Positions 40,424-41,897 of a stretch of DNA of 41,897 nucleotides are shown in pieces. The notes beneath the pieces were generated by a model that saw only the letters and a program-made list of their open reading frames with translations, was not told where the DNA came from and did no database searches. The stretch comes from Microvirga arsenatis (GTDB lineage: Bacteria > Pseudomonadota > Alphaproteobacteria > Rhizobiales > Beijerinckiaceae). Position 1 is the stretch's first letter. Each line of letters opens with the position of its first letter. The DNA is taken from contig NZ_JAAAXJ010000024.1 in the NCBI RefSeq assembly GCF_009910705.1, positions 1 to 41,897 on the forward strand, read 5' to 3'. The position numbers and the translations under genes were made by a program.

Positions 40424-41691
40424 ACCCGCTCCGGCTCTCTGGCAGGGCTGTCGATCGCGGCGCGCAGGCGCGCCTCCAGAATGTCGATGCCGCCTTCCAT
40501 GGAAAAGTCGCGGCGCAGGCGCGCGAAGGCGGCGGAGCCGAGAGCTTTGCGCCTCTCCGGGTCGCGGACCAGCATGTTGAGGGCGTTGGACAACGCCTCC
40601 CAGTCGCCCGGCGGGACGAGATGCCCCTCCACGTCGCTGCGGATGAATTCCGGGATGCCGGCGAAATCGGTTGCGATGATGGCAAGCCCCTGGCTCGCGG
40701 CTTCCATGATCACGTTCGGCAGCCCGTCCCGGTCGCCCGATTTCGCCTCCTTCGACGGCAGGACGAAGAGGTCCGCTTCGCGCAGGAGGGCGATGATGTC
40801 GGGCTGCGCCTTGGAGCCGAGGAAGGCCACCCGGTCGGCGATGCCGGCATCCTTGGCCTGGGCCTTGAGGGCATTCAGCAGCTCGCCGCTGCCCACATGG
40901 GCGAAGCGCCAGTGCAGGTCCTGCGGCAGGGCGGCGAGAGCCCGGATGAGATCGCCGTATCCCTTCTTCGCCACCGCGCGCCCGACGGAAACGATCCGCA
41001 CCGGATCGAGCGGATCGGAGCCGTCCCGCAGGAGGCGGCTCTCGGGCGCTGCCGGGAAGCGGGAGAGGTCGAGCCCGTGATAGACGAGCGTGACCTGCTC
41101 GGGCCGCGACAGGGATTGGAGATGGGCGGCCCCTTGCGCCGTGCAGGTCACGCCCCACAGCGCCTCCGCCATCTTCTCGCGCTTCTCCCAGTCGGGCGTG
41201 GTCCAGATGTCCTTCGCATGGGCCGAGAAGGTCCAGCTGCGGCCTGTCAGGAGGGCGGCGTAGCGCACGACGGAGGCGGGCGTGTGCAGGTAATGGACGT
41301 GCAGGTGCCGAACCTCCGCGGGCATCTCGCGCGCCATGACGAAGGCCTGGCCGAGGCGGCGCACCCGGTTGGCCGAAAAATCGCGCTTCAGGTCGCGCCA
41401 GAAGGCCCGGATCGTCGCCGCAAAGCCCTTCTGCCTCAGGCTCCAGACCGCTCCCCGCAGCACCCGCAGGGGCTCCTCGTAGAGATATTCCGGCAGGTAG
41501 GCGACGGGCGCCTTGATCGCCTTGTGCATGGGATGCACCGCGCGCTCGGTCGGGTGGCGCAGGGACCAGATCTCGAGGTTCAGGCCGCGCTGTTCGAGGG
41601 CGAGGACCTCCTGCGCGATGAAGGTCTCGGACAGGCGCGGATAGCCTTTCACGACGACCGCGATGCGTCGGGCTGTCTTCGAAGGAAGCAT
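40420..41691 (-). CDS. GT4 family glycosyltransferase (colanic-acid WcaL/AmsK-like)
   Basis: A 423-aa GT-B enzyme. It starts RRIAVVVKGYPRLSETFIAQEVLALEQRG, the pattern of WcaL/AmsK-like exopolysaccharide transferases. HLHVHYLHTPASVVRYAALLTGRSWTFSAHAKDIW is the acceptor-side segment. The donor domain has RIVSVGRAVAKKGYGDLI and the conserved block GLPNVIMEAASQGLAIIATDFAGIPEFI. ATG at 41691, 8 bp after the preceding ORF's stop. Likely adds a sugar to a surface polysaccharide; sugar and linkage are not readable. Confidence 0.9.
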   Translation of the reverse strand: MLPSKTARRIAVVVKGYPRLSETFIAQEVLALEQRGLNLEIWSLRHPTERAVHPMHKAIKAPVAYLPEYLYEEPLRVLRGAVWSLRQKGFAATIRAFWRDLKRDFSANRVRRLGQAFVMAREMPAEVRHLHVHYLHTPASVVRYAALLTGRSWTFSAHAKDIWTTPDWEKREKMAEALWGVTCTAQGAAHLQSLSRPEQVTLVYHGLDLSRFPAAPESRLLRDGSDPLDPVRIVSVGRAVAKKGYGDLIRALAALPQDLHWRFAHVGSGELLNALKAQAKDAGIADRVAFLGSKAQPDIIALLREADLFVLPSKEAKSGDRDGLPNVIMEAASQGLAIIATDFAGIPEFIRSDVEGHLVPPGDWEALSNALNMLVRDPERRKALGSAAFARLRRDFSMEGGIDILEARLRAAIDSPAREPERV

Positions 41692-41699
41692 TCGTCTTC

Positions 41700-41897
41700 T
41701 TACTCGGCGGCCTGATGGTAGGCAGGCGCGAACGGGGCCCTGGTCTCCACGAGAGCCTTAAGCCGCTCCTGCACCCGGTCAAGTCCGTCGAGGAGGCCTG
41801 GGATGACCACCTCCGACGGCTTGGGCTGCGAGGAGAGGCTGCGCAGGGCCGCGGCCATGCGCTCGGGCGTGCGCGGCTCCCGGTAGTCGCTCAGCAT
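41700..41897 (-). CDS. Partial CDS at right edge, possible 65-aa C-terminal part
   Basis: The frame is open to the last base of the window and the final codon read is ATG, so this may be a complete 65-aa protein or the end of a longer one. The sequence is charged and helical (PERMAAALRSLSSQ; DGLDRVQERLKALVETRAPFAPAYHQAAE) without a recognisable domain. Its position, 8 bp upstream of the GT4 start, makes it part of the polysaccharide operon. Confidence 0.55.
   Translation of the reverse strand: MLSDYREPRTPERMAAALRSLSSQPKPSEVVIPGLLDGLDRVQERLKALVETRAPFAPAYHQAAE

Noticed and set aside
37487..41080. A 1,197-codon open frame on the plus strand
   Set aside because: It lies antisense to three well-supported glycosyltransferase genes, has a His/Arg/Gly-rich composition typical of high-GC shadow frames and shows no domain.

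Overview
The window reads as a chromosomal segment of a high-GC alphaproteobacterium of the order Hyphomicrobiales (Rhizobiales). The evidence is a complete NepR-EcfG-PhyR general stress response (GSR) locus with GGAAC-N16/17-CGTT promoters, rhizobial-type CTAG-ended intergenic repeats, and the set of small stress proteins. Methylobacteriaceae (for example a Microvirga-like genus) is my best guess, but the sequence alone does not prove the genus. No IS element, tRNA, rRNA or CRISPR array was seen.

Region 1 (1-9331) is a surface-polysaccharide block on the minus strand. It starts with a visibly AT-richer cassette (about 1-3175): GNAT acetyltransferase, PIG-L deacetylase, GT2 glycosyltransferase, and a gene running off the left edge. 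Next come a 704-codon GT2-GT4 fusion, a stand-alone GT4 with a coiled-coil tail, and a tandem GT2-GT2 protein. The GT4 domains of the fusion and the stand-alone enzyme lie in a 1,097-bp direct repeat with no difference that I can see (3355-4451 and 5459-6555). An OafA-type acyltransferase with an SGNH domain (9332-11326) is divergent from this block.

Region 2 (11561-15031) is housekeeping: a thioredoxin-reductase-like flavoprotein, an esterase and a UraA-type permease.

Region 3 (15047-21867) is the GSR island and the most striking part. It holds nepR-ecfG divergent from phyR, plus small stress genes (SDR dehydrogenase, a 67-aa membrane protein, DUF1328, an exported 176-aa protein, a PRC-barrel protein, two overlapping unknown genes and a KGG-repeat protein). 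I find ten exact GGAAC-N16/17-CGTT promoters here and one variant. Two of the ten point away from every protein gene. Each of these is followed 50-60 nt later by an intrinsic terminator on the same strand, which predicts two small RNAs of about 82 and 70 nt (18587-18668 and 20493-20562, minus strand). They share a 5' hairpin with a C-rich loop, a common CACCUU linker and a terminator hairpin. Each is divergent from an EcfG-type promoter that drives a protein gene, so they look like paralogous GSR-controlled regulatory RNAs, comparable in design to Caulobacter GsrN.

Region 4 (22226-37327) is metabolic and transport: HIT protein, glpD-glpK, an MFS transporter, a DEAD-box helicase, a DUF763 protein, an acetamidase/formamidase, and an oligopeptide-type ABC importer (fused ATPase, binding protein, two permeases, with overlapping start and stop codons). 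Two 95-bp repeats here supply the TAG stop codons of the genes they abut.

Region 5 (37358-41897, minus strand) is a second polysaccharide operon: a partial ORF, two GT4 enzymes with a GTGA overlap, and a fusion of a MurG-like glycosyltransferase to a polysaccharide-deacetylase-like domain.
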